NCBI RefSeq assembly: GCF_947504105.1
Contig: NZ_CANNGP010000002.1
Coordinates: 156,361-220,360, forward strand
DNA from: an uncultured Tateyamaria sp.
Lineage (GTDB): Bacteria > Pseudomonadota > Alphaproteobacteria > Rhodobacterales > Rhodobacteraceae
Direction: 5' to 3'
Length of the DNA: 64,000 nt
Shown in pieces: positions 37,830-47,025 of the stretch. Position numbers and translations under genes: made by a program. Position 1 is the first letter of the stretch; each line of letters starts with the position of its first letter. Under the pieces are notes generated by a model. That model did not search any database. It was not told the DNA's origin and was given only the letters and a program-made list of their open reading frames with translations.

Positions 37830-38809
37830 TCCTGTGCCTTTGGGCGGGTGTGCTCGTCGCAGCAGAGCTGGAAGACCGCCAGATGTTCCATGGAGAGGAC
37901 GGTGTGACACTGCGCGTGTTGTCGAGCACCGACACTGACATTTTCGCGCCGATTTTAGAGGGGTTCATCGCGCGCAATCCATCAGTCTCGGTGGATTATG
38001 CTGTGGCTGGGTCGGCAGATATAGTGACGCTGATTGCCGAGTGTGGCGATTGCTTTGACGTGGTGATCTCGAGCGCCATGGATTTGCAATTGAAGCTGGC
38101 GAATGACGGGCTGGCGCGCCGCTTGCCCGGCTTGGCGCAACAGGGCGGGTCGCAGTGGCGGCAGAGTGTGTTTGGTTTCACGCTGGAACCTGCGACCGTG
38201 GTACTGAACCGCGCAGCGTTCAAAGGGCGCCCACTGCCCAGCACGCGGCAGGAGTTGATCGAGGCCCTGCGCGCGGACCCTGAGCATTTTCGTGGGCGGC
38301 TTGGCACCTACGACGTGCGGTTGTCTGGTCTGGGCTACCTGTTCGCTACGCAAGATGCCCGCGCGTCCGAGACGTTCTGGCGGCTGATGGAGGTGTTCGG
38401 GAACCTGGATGCGCAGCTGTATTGTTGTTCGGGCGATATGATCGACGATTTGGCCTCGGGTGAATTGTTCGTGGCCTATAATGTGCTGGGAAGCTATGCG
38501 TCGACCCGACCCGAGACGCTGGACACGGTCACAATCATCACGCCCGAGGATTTCGCCACGACGATGATGCGCACGGCGCTGGTGCTGGACAGCACGGATG
38601 TGGGCGGCGCGGCTGAGGCAATGGTGTCTTACCTGACGTCCGGGGCTTGGGCGGCGCAGGATCGGCCCGGCTTTCCCTTGCCATCGATTGGGGATGCGGA
38701 TGCACAGGTGCTGAACGTCGTCAGCCTTGATCCCGGTTTGCTGGTCTACCTGGACCGGCTGAAACGAGAGCTGTTTCTTGAGGCCTGGTCGTCGGCGCTG
38801 CTGCGCTGA
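37808..38809 (+). CDS. Periplasmic solute-binding protein encoded with TctDE
   Basis: 333 residues with a signal peptide (VILCLWAGVLVAA) and the type 2 periplasmic-binding fold of iron/2-aminoethylphosphonate-type ABC binding proteins (LRVLSSTDTDIFAPILEGFIARNP). No ABC permease or ATPase is adjacent. The gene overlaps tctE by 22 bases, so it is translated with the two-component system. A binding protein that presents the ligand to the sensor's periplasmic domain is the simplest reading; this is inference. Confidence 0.75.
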   Translation: MRNFVSVILCLWAGVLVAAELEDRQMFHGEDGVTLRVLSSTDTDIFAPILEGFIARNPSVSVDYAVAGSADIVTLIAECGDCFDVVISSAMDLQLKLANDGLARRLPGLAQQGGSQWRQSVFGFTLEPATVVLNRAAFKGRPLPSTRQELIEALRADPEHFRGRLGTYDVRLSGLGYLFATQDARASETFWRLMEVFGNLDAQLYCCSGDMIDDLASGELFVAYNVLGSYASTRPETLDTVTIITPEDFATTMMRTALVLDSTDVGGAAEAMVSYLTSGAWAAQDRPGFPLPSIGDADAQVLNVVSLDPGLLVYLDRLKRELFLEAWSSALLR

Positions 38810-38869
38810 GGCTTGTTGGTTACAAAATCAACAGTTACCGATACGACGACTTTGCTGATGGACGCCTGC

Positions 38870-39514
38870 ATGACCGCCCCTTTGACCCTGTACAGCTATT
38901 GGCGTTCGACAACGTCTTACCGCGTGCGTGCGGCGCTGCACCTGAAGGGTGTGCCGTTTGAAACGGTGCCGGTGGACCTGTTGGCCGGAGCGCAGAAGGA
39001 CGAAGCCTATGCCGAGATGAACCCGGGCAAGGGCGTGCCGACACTGGTGTTGGAAGATGGCAGCGTGCTGACCCAATCGCTGGCGATCTTGGACTATATC
39101 GAGGCGCGGTGGCCCGAACCGTCCCTGTTGCCAGCTGATCCTGTGGCGCGTGCACGCGTACAGGCGGCGGCCCATACTGTGGCGGTCGACGTGCATCCGG
39201 TGAACAACCTGCGCGTCGTGACTCATCTGTGCGACGCCTATGGCGCGGATACCGATGAGGCGATGGCATGGATGCGGCACTGGATGGTCGAAGGATTTAC
39301 CGCGTTCGAGGCGTTGGTGCAGGACGACACGCCCTTTGCCTTTGGGCATGCGCCCGACCTTGCCGATCTGTGCCTTGTCGCGCAGGTCTATAACGCGCAT
39401 CGCTGGGGGGTTGATCTGACCCCCTTTCCCAAGGTGCAGCGGATTGAGGCGGCCTGTCTGAACGTCCCTGCCATCGCCGCAGCCCATCCCGACGAGCAAC
39501 CCGACGCCTCCTGA
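38870..39514 (+). CDS. maiA: Maleylacetoacetate isomerase (zeta-class glutathione S-transferase)
   Basis: About 214 residues. The N-terminal thioredoxin fold has the zeta motif WRSTTSYRVRAALHLKGV (SSxSxRV-like glutathione site), then NPGKGVPTLVLEDGSVLTQSLAI; the C-terminal half is helical. It isomerises maleylacetoacetate to fumarylacetoacetate in tyrosine/homogentisate breakdown using glutathione. The ATG at 38870 is used; 38858 would add four residues. No hmgA or fumarylacetoacetase is adjacent. Confidence 0.88.
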   Translation: MTAPLTLYSYWRSTTSYRVRAALHLKGVPFETVPVDLLAGAQKDEAYAEMNPGKGVPTLVLEDGSVLTQSLAILDYIEARWPEPSLLPADPVARARVQAAAHTVAVDVHPVNNLRVVTHLCDAYGADTDEAMAWMRHWMVEGFTAFEALVQDDTPFAFGHAPDLADLCLVAQVYNAHRWGVDLTPFPKVQRIEAACLNVPAIAAAHPDEQPDAS

Positions 39515-39550
39515 CAGGATCTGGCACATGGCCTTTTACTCTTGGGGCAC

Positions 39551-39721
39551 TTGACCGAAAAGACCATCATCTTTGACGAGATCACGTATGGTCCGTAGGC
39601 CTTTATTGCCGAGAGTGATCCGAACTCCGGCATGGTCATCGGCGATGACAGTGAGGTAATTTTAGAAGCACAGGCCCCCCCACGTTTGGTCGGGAAGGTG
39701 CGGTCCGTGTTGGGGCGCTGA
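39551..39721 (+). pseudogene. Remnant of a metallo-beta-lactamase-fold hydrolase (N-terminal part)
   Basis: From TTG at 39551 the frame reads KTIIFDEITYGP, a TAG at 39596-39598, then AFIAESDPNSGMVIGDDSEVIL and LVGKVRSVLGR before a TGA at 39719. This matches the first 55 residues of MBL-fold proteins of the AYTAEGDPN-G-VVGDD type, ending where the HxHxDH zinc motif would begin. The internal stop and truncation mark a pseudogene. The comparison is from memory of the family. Confidence 0.5.
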
Positions 39722-40175
39722 AAGATGCGTGGGAGGCGTTGCCGTGGTAGACCACTGTCGATTTGCGCTATGACATAGCTTTCAAACCCTATCCATACGC
39801 CCCCATCATATCCCGGCTCTACCTGCGCAGCGGCATCCTGTTCTTACTTTGTGGCGGCGGTCCAATCCGCATGGCACTTGCTCTCGATTTTGTGCGTAAG
39901 GGAACGCCGGTGCTGGAGTCGGCGCGGGACCATGTCTTTTCCTGTCTATTGGTCAATTCGGGGCGGTTGTCGGTGCAATGTGTATGATGGGTTGTTGCTG
40001 AACCGGTCCGGCATGCTGGACTGGCCCGCTCCGACCCGAGTGAGAGCAAACGCGGTGGGTGTGAAACCGGGGAAGACCTGTCTGCTGGATCGGTTGCCGC
40101 GCGGCGGATCCTGATCCTTGCCAACCATATCGGGGATCTGGACGTGCTGCGGGCCGTCCTGAAGGCGGCTCAGCG
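39722..40175. other. Intergenic region without an identifiable gene
   Basis: Short plus-strand frames occur (for example 39763-39987, starting MRYDIAFKPYP, and a stretch ending ANHIGDLDVLRAVLKAAQR just before 40175), but none has a recognised domain, a good ribosome binding site or steady codon bias. It looks like decayed coding sequence continuing from the MBL-fold remnant. Confidence 0.5.
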
Positions 40176-40547
40176 CTAGCTGGTTTCGACGCAGTGACGG
40201 CGGAAGGCGCGTTTGAGCATGTCGAGTTCTTCGCGCAGCAGCGCCACTTCGCCCCGGATATCGTCGCCCAGTGCTTCGCCCGCGATCAGGGTGAAATGGC
40301 CCAGTTTTTCGTCATTGGTGGCGTCGGTGATGACAAAGACCTGCACACCGTCGGCAATCGCCTCGGCTGGGACGGGCACCTGCAGTAACCATTTCCCGTC
40401 TTCGCCTTGTTCCGTCACCTGAACGTCCGGGACGTCGTTGTTCAGGTGTGTCACCTTGATCTGGGGCACGCCGGTGCCGTTCTGCTGGATCAATCCCTGC
40501 CAGATCCCGTAGCGCATCTTGGTGGGTGTGAGGGTCAGAGTGCTCAT
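40176..40547 (-). CDS. Conserved hypothetical protein
   Basis: 123 residues with no recognised domain. The ATG at 40545-40547 (MSTLTLTPTKMRYGIW) follows an AAGGGACGCG leader. The sequence is mixed alpha/beta with a C-terminal helix (LLREELDMLKRAFRRH) that could form a short coiled coil. It lies 13 bases after the DUF6478-like gene on the same strand, so they are probably co-transcribed. I do not recognise a function. Confidence 0.6.
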   Translation of the reverse strand: MSTLTLTPTKMRYGIWQGLIQQNGTGVPQIKVTHLNNDVPDVQVTEQGEDGKWLLQVPVPAEAIADGVQVFVITDATNDEKLGHFTLIAGEALGDDIRGEVALLREELDMLKRAFRRHCVETS

Positions 40548-40560
40548 CGCGTCCCTTTCA

Positions 40561-41334
40561 TCACAAGGCGGCGCGCGGACGGCGCGAGAAGGTGAGGTCA
40601 CGCAGGGTGACCTGGTTCATTTCGGGGCCTTCAAAGATCAGGTCGATCCAAGCCCGTTCAACCCGCTTTTCGTTCAGCTTGGAATAGGCGAGGTCAAACT
40701 CGACTGTCACGTCTTCCTGGTTCAAGGGCAGTTCACGCACGATCTGTTCGGTGTTGGGGCCATGGCGCACGTTGAGGCGCGCAAAGATTTCCAGCGGTTT
40801 TTCCATCTCGACAATCGTGTTCATGCCCAGAAGGTGGTTCTTGGTCATGCCCTTGACCGCATCCTCGGGCAGATCGATCACAAGCGACAGGAACGAGCCG
40901 TCGAACTTGAAGACATCGAGGCGCACGCCGTAGGGGGCCAGATCCTCTTCGCGCAGGTTACGAAGCTGGCGGAGGGTCAGTTCACTGAAAGCGCAGTCGT
41001 GGAACAGCGTGACTTCGTTCCCGAGCATGGATTTCGTCTGAACCGACGACATGCCCGGGTTGGGCAGCGATCCGCGCCAGAGTTCGGGGCGCCACGCCCA
41101 ATCGGCGTTGTGCGGGCGAGGGAATGCGGTTGAGCCGATGGCGGGTAGGGCCAGACGTTCGTCGGCACGGTGGATGAGGCGATCCAGATGGCTGCGCAGC
41201 AGCCGCGCGGCTGAACGCAGGCCACGCAGTTCGGACAGGTGGGCATCGTTGGCATTGCGGGCCGCGCGTGCCCAGCGGCGCACCGTACGTCGATGCGTTA
41301 CCTTGTCCATGAATGAGATGCGGTTGCCTGCCAT
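40561..41334 (-). CDS. Rhodobacteraceae protein of the DUF6478 type
   Basis: 257 residues from ATG at 41332-41334. Recognisable pieces are HNADWAWRPELWRGSLPNPGM, NEVTLFHDCAFSELTLRQLRN and EVFKFDG-like DVFKFDGSFLSLVIDLP, typical of a family found in roseobacters and assigned to DUF6478. The start is basic (MDKVTHRRTVRRWARAAR). A later ATG at 41310 is possible. Function unknown. It lies between a lipoprotein gene and a small hypothetical gene on the same strand. Confidence 0.65.
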   Translation of the reverse strand: MAGNRISFMDKVTHRRTVRRWARAARNANDAHLSELRGLRSAARLLRSHLDRLIHRADERLALPAIGSTAFPRPHNADWAWRPELWRGSLPNPGMSSVQTKSMLGNEVTLFHDCAFSELTLRQLRNLREEDLAPYGVRLDVFKFDGSFLSLVIDLPEDAVKGMTKNHLLGMNTIVEMEKPLEIFARLNVRHGPNTEQIVRELPLNQEDVTVEFDLAYSKLNEKRVERAWIDLIFEGPEMNQVTLRDLTFSRRPRAAL

Positions 41335-41383
41335 ATGCCCTTGCGCCCGGTTCCGTGCCGGTAGTTTATCTATGTCAAAGGTT

Positions 41384-42031
41384 TCACTCAAATAAACCCG
41401 AGAGAAACCCCCGGCCTGCCGGTTTCGGCGCCTGCGTTGCAGAATTGTCCTGAAACGTAACGGCGGCGACGATGGACTGTTCCTGTGTCTGCTCAATGGT
41501 TTTCACAAGTAAATTGGGCGCGCTGTCGCCCAAACTCGTGCCATTCGCCCTTTCATAAAGGGTGAGACCGATCACGTGATCCCCTATCCGGGCAGCGCCA
41601 CGCCAATACGTGTCGCGCATATCGGGACTGGGGGGTGTGCCCTTGATCTGGACCAGCGCAAGCGGTGCGTCCTCAATGCGTTTGATCACCGTCTCGGACG
41701 TGCTTTCGAACTCTGATGTGCTGATTTGCGCAGCATTATTCGCCTTGACCGTTGTGGCGGTGATAATGGCAAGCGGGGCATTCGTCGTGACCCGTCCGCC
41801 CAACGTGTCGCAGCGTGCCATGAGCGCAAAGCTTTGGCGCAGGCTGCGCTTGTCGACACAGAAGCCGGGTGGCGGCACCAGCTTTATCGTGCCGCCTGCC
41901 AGCTTTGCACCGCGCAGGGCAAGGTTTTCGCCGGTTGACCCATCAAGGTCGAACGCTGCGAAATCTTCGCATGCCGCAAGACCCAGGAAGAGTGCGCCGA
42001 GCAGGAGACCCTTACAGGTCCCAGTATTCAT
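41384..42031 (-). CDS. Putative lipoprotein
   Basis: 215 residues. The start [21 protein letters not shown] is a lipoprotein signal with the lipobox LAAC (Cys21), so the mature protein would be acylated and anchored in the envelope. The rest is soluble with no recognised domain; two internal cysteines could pair. The ATG at 42029-42031 overlaps the end of ilvD by 20 bases. Function unknown. Confidence 0.72.
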   Translation of the reverse strand: MNTGTCKGLLLGALFLGLAACEDFAAFDLDGSTGENLALRGAKLAGGTIKLVPPPGFCVDKRSLRQSFALMARCDTLGGRVTTNAPLAIITATTVKANNAAQISTSEFESTSETVIKRIEDAPLALVQIKGTPPSPDMRDTYWRGAARIGDHVIGLTLYERANGTSLGDSAPNLLVKTIEQTQEQSIVAAVTFQDNSATQAPKPAGRGFLSGLFE

Positions 42032-43775
42032 GTCGTTCCGCCTTGGCGCCCGGATGCGTGACCGCACCCTTGTATGTTTCGCCCACAAGTTGCGCGTATT
42101 TCCACAGCGCGCCCGAGGCGTAGATGGTTTCGCGCGCGCCGGTCCAGGCTGCCTTGCGTTCCGCCAGCTCTTCGTCCGAGAGGGCGACGTTAATCGACCC
42201 TTCGATCGCGTTGATGGTGATCATGTCGCCGTCTTTCAGTAACGCGATGGGGCCACCATGTGCCGCTTCAGGGCCGACGTGTCCGATGCAGAAGCCGCGC
42301 GTCGCACCCGAGAACCTGCCATCGGTGATCAGCGCCACCTTCTTGCCCATGCCCTGACCGGACAGGGCCGCCGTGGTTGCCAGCATTTCGCGCATGCCGG
42401 GGCCGCTGGACGGCCCTTCGTTACGGATGACGAATACGTCGCCTTCTTCGTAAGTGCGGTTCTGGACCGATTCAAAGGCGTCCTGCTCGCATTCGAACAC
42501 GCGGGCGGGGCCTGTGAATACCTGGTGTTGCGCTTCCATGCCGGCGACCTTCACGATGGCACCTTCGGGGGCCACGTTGCCCTTCAGGCCCACAACGCCG
42601 CCCGTCTTGGTGATCGGGTTTTCGATGGGATAGATCACACGCCCGTCGGCTTCGAGGCTGATCTTGTCCAGCTCTTCGCCGATGGAGTTGCCGGTGGCGG
42701 TCATGCAATCCTCGTGGATCAGGCCCGCTTTGCGTAGTTCCTTCATCACCACATAGATGCCGCCCGCTTCGTACATGTCCTTGGCGACGTATTGGCCGCC
42801 TGGTTTCAGGTCGACAAAGTAGGGTGTGTCGCGGAAAATCTCGCAAACGTCATCGAGGTAGAAATCGATCCCGGCCTCGTGCGCCATGGCGGGCAGGTGC
42901 AGACCGGCGTTGGTGGAGCCGCCCGTGCAGGCAACCACGCGGGCCGCGTTTTCGAACGCTTGGCGTGTGCAGATGTCCCGGGCGCGGATGTTCTTTTCGA
43001 TGAGGTTCATCACGGCCGCACCGGATGCTTCGGCATATTGGTCGCGCGACTCGTAGGGTGCAGGGGCACCGGCGGAGTTTGGCAAGGCGAGGCCGATCGC
43101 TTCGGACACACACGCCATGGTGTTGGCGGTGAACTGGCCGCCGCAGGCCCCGGCAGAGGGGCAGGCGACGCGTTCGAGCACGTCCAGTTCCGCCTCGGTC
43201 ATGGTGCCGTTTTGCTGGTGGCCAACCGCTTCGAACATGTCCTGCACGGTCAGGTCGCGGTTGGCATATTCCGCGGGTACCTGGGCGCCGACGGGCGCAC
43301 GGCCTGGCAGGATGGACCCACCATAGAGGAACACAGAAGGCACGTTCAGACGGATCATCGCCATCATCATGCCCGGCAGGGATTTGTCGCAACCCGCGAG
43401 GCCCACAAGCGCGTCATAGCAGTGGCCGCGCATGGTGAGTTCGACCGTGTCCGCAATGGCTTCGCGCGAGGCTAGCGACGAGCGCATGCCTTCGTGCCCC
43501 ATGGCGATGCCGTCGGTCACGGTGATGGTGGTGAATTCGCGAGGTGTGCCATCGGCTGATTTCACACCCATCTTCACTGATTGTGCCTGACGGTTCAGTG
43601 CAATGTTGCAGGGGGCTGCTTCGTTCCAGCAGGTTGCCACGCCGACGAGCGGTTGGTGAATCTCATGCTCGGTCATACCCATGGCGTAGTAGTAGGACCG
43701 GTGCGGCGCGCGCGCAGGTCCTTCGGTCACGTGTCGGCTGGGTAGCTTGGACTTATCGAACTTGCCTTTAAGCAT
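42012..43775 (-). CDS. ilvD: Dihydroxy-acid dehydratase
   Basis: 587 residues. It dehydrates 2,3-dihydroxy acids in isoleucine, valine and pantothenate synthesis with an iron-sulfur cluster. Cluster and active-site regions are [47 protein letters not shown] and [17 protein letters not shown]. The ATG at 43773-43775 (MLKGKFDKS) is used rather than the frame start at 43808. The alternative edd-type phosphogluconate dehydratase lacks this pattern. Confidence 0.96.
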   Translation of the reverse strand: MLKGKFDKSKLPSRHVTEGPARAPHRSYYYAMGMTEHEIHQPLVGVATCWNEAAPCNIALNRQAQSVKMGVKSADGTPREFTTITVTDGIAMGHEGMRSSLASREAIADTVELTMRGHCYDALVGLAGCDKSLPGMMMAMIRLNVPSVFLYGGSILPGRAPVGAQVPAEYANRDLTVQDMFEAVGHQQNGTMTEAELDVLERVACPSAGACGGQFTANTMACVSEAIGLALPNSAGAPAPYESRDQYAEASGAAVMNLIEKNIRARDICTRQAFENAARVVACTGGSTNAGLHLPAMAHEAGIDFYLDDVCEIFRDTPYFVDLKPGGQYVAKDMYEAGGIYVVMKELRKAGLIHEDCMTATGNSIGEELDKISLEADGRVIYPIENPITKTGGVVGLKGNVAPEGAIVKVAGMEAQHQVFTGPARVFECEQDAFESVQNRTYEEGDVFVIRNEGPSSGPGMREMLATTAALSGQGMGKKVALITDGRFSGATRGFCIGHVGPEAAHGGPIALLKDGDMITINAIEGSINVALSDEELAERKAAWTGARETIYASGALWKYAQLVGETYKGAVTHPGAKAERHEYWDL

Positions 43776-43941
43776 CTGGCGTCTCCCCTGAAAGCGTCCG
43801 CACTGCAATAGCCATTGCCCTGCGCTGCTGCAAGCGCCCGCGGTTGTAATAAAGCGTTGCTGGCACTAGTTGTTTCCAACGCGTAGCGCCGGGTTGCATT
43901 GGCAGCCAATTGGACAGGGGCGCCGCCGATTGGGATGGACC

Positions 43942-46900
43942 ATGGATTCCAGCATTTTTGCTTTTATCTGGAAGCACTCAAAGCGCGATCAGCTGATGTT
44001 GCTTGCGCTGACCGTTGTGACGTTCCCGTTTCTGTACGCCACGCTTGAGCTGCCCAAGCGCATCATCAATGATGCGATCGGCGCTTCGGGCGATATCATC
44101 AACGCCTTTGGTTTTGAGCTAAGCCAGATTCAATTCCTGCTGGCCCTGTGTCTTGGATATCTGGCTGCGGTGTTGGCGCACGGTTTGCTCAAGATGCGCC
44201 TGAACACGATGAAGGGGGTGACAGCTGAACGCCTGCTGCGACGCTTCCGCTTCCAGCTGATCAGTCGCATGCTGCGTTTTCCGCGCAGCTACTTCCGATC
44301 CACCAGCCAGGGCGAGCTGGTCAGCATGGTCACATCCGAGGCCGAGCCGATGGGCGGCCTGATGGGCGATATGGTGGCCCAACCGGTGTTCCAGGCGGGC
44401 CAGATGCTGATCATCGTGGTCTTCCTGTTTTTACAGTCCGTGTGGTTCGGGTTGGCAGGGATTGCGTTGATCCCGCTGCAGGCGTGGATCATTCCGATGC
44501 TGCAGCGCCGGATCAATTTGCTGAACAAAGACCGGATCAAGCAGGTCCGCGCCTTTTCGGCTGAGATTGGCGAGAGTGCCGCAGGCATATCGGATCTGCG
44601 CACCAATGGCGGTCTGCGCTATCGGCAGGCGCAGTTCACCGACCGGCTGGGCCGGATTTTTGAACTGCGGTTCAAGATCTATCAGCAGAAGTTCTTCATG
44701 AAGTTTCTCAACAACTTCATCACGCAGCTGACCCCGTTCTTCTTCTATTCGGTGGGCGGGTACCTTGCCATTCGGGGTGACATCACGGTGGGTGCGCTTG
44801 TGGCGGCCATTGCCGCCTACAAGGACCTGTCCAGCCCGTGGAAAGAGTTGTTGACCTATTACAACCAGACGCAGGACATGTCGCTGCGCTGGGAGATCGT
44901 GACTGACCGCTTTGCCCCGCGCGACATGATCGACGAAGCGCTGTTTGAGGGAGAGCCCGAGGTCATTCCGCATCTGCAGGGCGATATCGTTCTGGACAAC
45001 GTGACCATTCGCAATGCCGAAAACACGCCTGTGTTGGAGCGGATTGATCTGACCATTCCAAAGGGTGCACGGGTTGCGATCCAGGTCAAGAACCAGACCG
45101 AACGAACCGCGCTGGCCGAGCTGCTGACACGCGAGGTGCTGCCAACCCGAGGAACGATCACCATTGCCGAGCATGATCTGTCGGAACTGCATCAAGAGGT
45201 CGTGGCCGCCAGGATCGGCTATGCTCAGTCCCGCCCATACCTGTTTGACGGTACCCTTGGCAGCAACCTGTTGATGCCGCTGATGACCCGTCCGAATACC
45301 GTGCCTTGGGATCAGAGTCGCAAGGATCGATACACGACGGAAGCGCAACGTTCCGGCAACAGTGTGGACCGTGTGGATGCGGATTGGGTGGACCCCAGCC
45401 TTGCCGGGCTTGGAACCGAGGATGAGGTCCGTGCGTGGTGGTTCGAACTGGTCGAGGCGATGGGCATTGACGAGTTCATGTTCCGCCGCATGCTGGTCAG
45501 TCATATCGACCCGCAGAAACACCCTGAGCTTGCCAAGGCGATCGTCGATCTGCGCCCTGCAGTCGAAGCGTGTCTGCGCGAAAAGGGCGTGCTGGATGAG
45601 GTGTATCGCTTTGACCCAGACGAGTTTAACCCGGCGGTCCCATTGGGCGGGAACCTTTTGTTTGCGTCGCCCTCGCGCGAGATTTCCCAGCAGGGACTTG
45701 CCCGGGATCATCGGTTCATCAACCTGGTCTTTGAACATGGGTTGGCCGAACAAGGTATCGCCATCTCGCAAACCCTGATCGAGACGCTGCACCAGACCTT
45801 TGGCCGCGACGGCACAGGGCACCCGCTTTTTACCGCGCTCAACATCGAAGAAGAAATGTACGAGGAGCTTGTGGATATCGCGCAACGGCGCCGCGAACGG
45901 GGCGATGTAGCGCTGACCGACGACGAGTTTTCATTGCTGCTGACTGTGCCGTTCGCCTTTACCGCGGAACAGATTGGCCCGGCCTTTCCCGAAAGCTTCA
46001 AGAACGAGATCGTGCAGATCCGCAAGACGAGCGGGGCCGCCTTGCGGGCGCAGACCGAGGAAATCTTCATTCCTATCGCACCGGACACGTATTTGCCGCG
46101 CCTGAGCCTGCTGGAAAATGCGTTGTATGGTCGGGTTTCCATGGTGGCCGGCGCCAAGGGTGAGTTGGTCGAGGATTTGGTTGCGGAGTTGATCAACGAC
46201 AACGGGCTGCGCCGCCAAGTGGCCGAAACCATTTTTGACATCCGCACCGGATTGGGTGGGAACAACCTGCCCACCATTTTCCATGAACGGGCAGCCTTTT
46301 CCCGTGCGGGCATCAAACGTCCCGATGTCCTTGTTCTGGACCGCGCCCTGGCCAGCCACAGCGCTGATCAAAGGCGCGAGACCCGGTCAGCGCTGCGCAA
46401 GCTGTTGCCCGAGGCGACGCTGATTTTCCTGGAGGAGAATTTCAACAATCCGGATGCTTATGACCTGTTTGTCGAGATCAAGGATGGGCGCATCGATGGG
46501 GTTCAGGCTCATGACGAGGATGACGATGACACCGATGATCTGAGCCGCAAACTGCGCGTGATTGCTCGGGCCGAACTGTTTTCCGGCGTCGAGAGTCGGA
46601 ACCAGCGGCTCTTGGCGTTTGCCGCGCAATGGTACACGGCCGAGGCGGGACAGCGCATCTTCTCGATGGATGAAAAGCCGGACGCGGCTTATCTGTGCGT
46701 CAAAGGCAGTGCAGTACTGAGTTATGATGCGACGGATGGCACGGACTGGCATGTGTCCGTGATTGAACCCGGACGTCTGATTGGCGATCTGGCCATCATC
46801 CTCAACGAACCACGGCAATTGCATTTGACTGCCTTGACCGACGTCACGTTCCTGCGCATTGGGGCCGCCGAGTTCCGCTCGGTTCTGGAAAACGATCCAT

Positions 46901-47025
46901 CTGTTCTGATGAGCCTTCTGCACACTGTGGCAGGCCACCTGACCGGTGCGGCGGAACTGTTGCGCCAAGCCAATGTCCAAATTCCTCAGGACGAGGGGCC
47001 GCCGCCCCCACCGCTGGACACCTGA
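43942..47025 (+). CDS. ABC-exporter-like protein with degenerate ATPase domain and C-terminal cNMP-binding domain
   Basis: 1027 residues. Residues 1 to about 330 form an ABC exporter membrane domain. The following NBD keeps its fold but not its chemistry: the Walker A site reads IQVKNQTERT (about 380-389, no GKS/T), the signature is replaced (LPTIF), Walker B ends VLVLDRALAS (about residues 796-805, Arg for Glu) and the H-loop is FLEENF (no His). The Q-loop region GYAQSRPYLFDG remains. About 265 extra residues (452-716) split the NBD. Residues about 880-1010 are a cyclic-nucleotide-binding domain (GDLAIILNEPRQLHLTA). It is coupled to a CPBP protease gene (ATGA). Function unknown. Confidence 0.8.
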   Translation: MDSSIFAFIWKHSKRDQLMLLALTVVTFPFLYATLELPKRIINDAIGASGDIINAFGFELSQIQFLLALCLGYLAAVLAHGLLKMRLNTMKGVTAERLLRRFRFQLISRMLRFPRSYFRSTSQGELVSMVTSEAEPMGGLMGDMVAQPVFQAGQMLIIVVFLFLQSVWFGLAGIALIPLQAWIIPMLQRRINLLNKDRIKQVRAFSAEIGESAAGISDLRTNGGLRYRQAQFTDRLGRIFELRFKIYQQKFFMKFLNNFITQLTPFFFYSVGGYLAIRGDITVGALVAAIAAYKDLSSPWKELLTYYNQTQDMSLRWEIVTDRFAPRDMIDEALFEGEPEVIPHLQGDIVLDNVTIRNAENTPVLERIDLTIPKGARVAIQVKNQTERTALAELLTREVLPTRGTITIAEHDLSELHQEVVAARIGYAQSRPYLFDGTLGSNLLMPLMTRPNTVPWDQSRKDRYTTEAQRSGNSVDRVDADWVDPSLAGLGTEDEVRAWWFELVEAMGIDEFMFRRMLVSHIDPQKHPELAKAIVDLRPAVEACLREKGVLDEVYRFDPDEFNPAVPLGGNLLFASPSREISQQGLARDHRFINLVFEHGLAEQGIAISQTLIETLHQTFGRDGTGHPLFTALNIEEEMYEELVDIAQRRRERGDVALTDDEFSLLLTVPFAFTAEQIGPAFPESFKNEIVQIRKTSGAALRAQTEEIFIPIAPDTYLPRLSLLENALYGRVSMVAGAKGELVEDLVAELINDNGLRRQVAETIFDIRTGLGGNNLPTIFHERAAFSRAGIKRPDVLVLDRALASHSADQRRETRSALRKLLPEATLIFLEENFNNPDAYDLFVEIKDGRIDGVQAHDEDDDDTDDLSRKLRVIARAELFSGVESRNQRLLAFAAQWYTAEAGQRIFSMDEKPDAAYLCVKGSAVLSYDATDGTDWHVSVIEPGRLIGDLAIILNEPRQLHLTALTDVTFLRIGAAEFRSVLENDPSVLMSLLHTVAGHLTGAAELLRQANVQIPQDEGPPPPPLDT

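Noticed and set aside
42012..43775. Phosphogluconate dehydratase (edd) instead of ilvD
   Set aside because: The cysteine motifs and length fit dihydroxy-acid dehydratase, and no Entner-Doudoroff gene is adjacent.
44431..45885. 484-codon minus-strand frame opposite the pseudo-ABC gene
   Set aside because: No domain or ribosome binding site; the plus-strand product has clear ABC, insert and cNMP regions.
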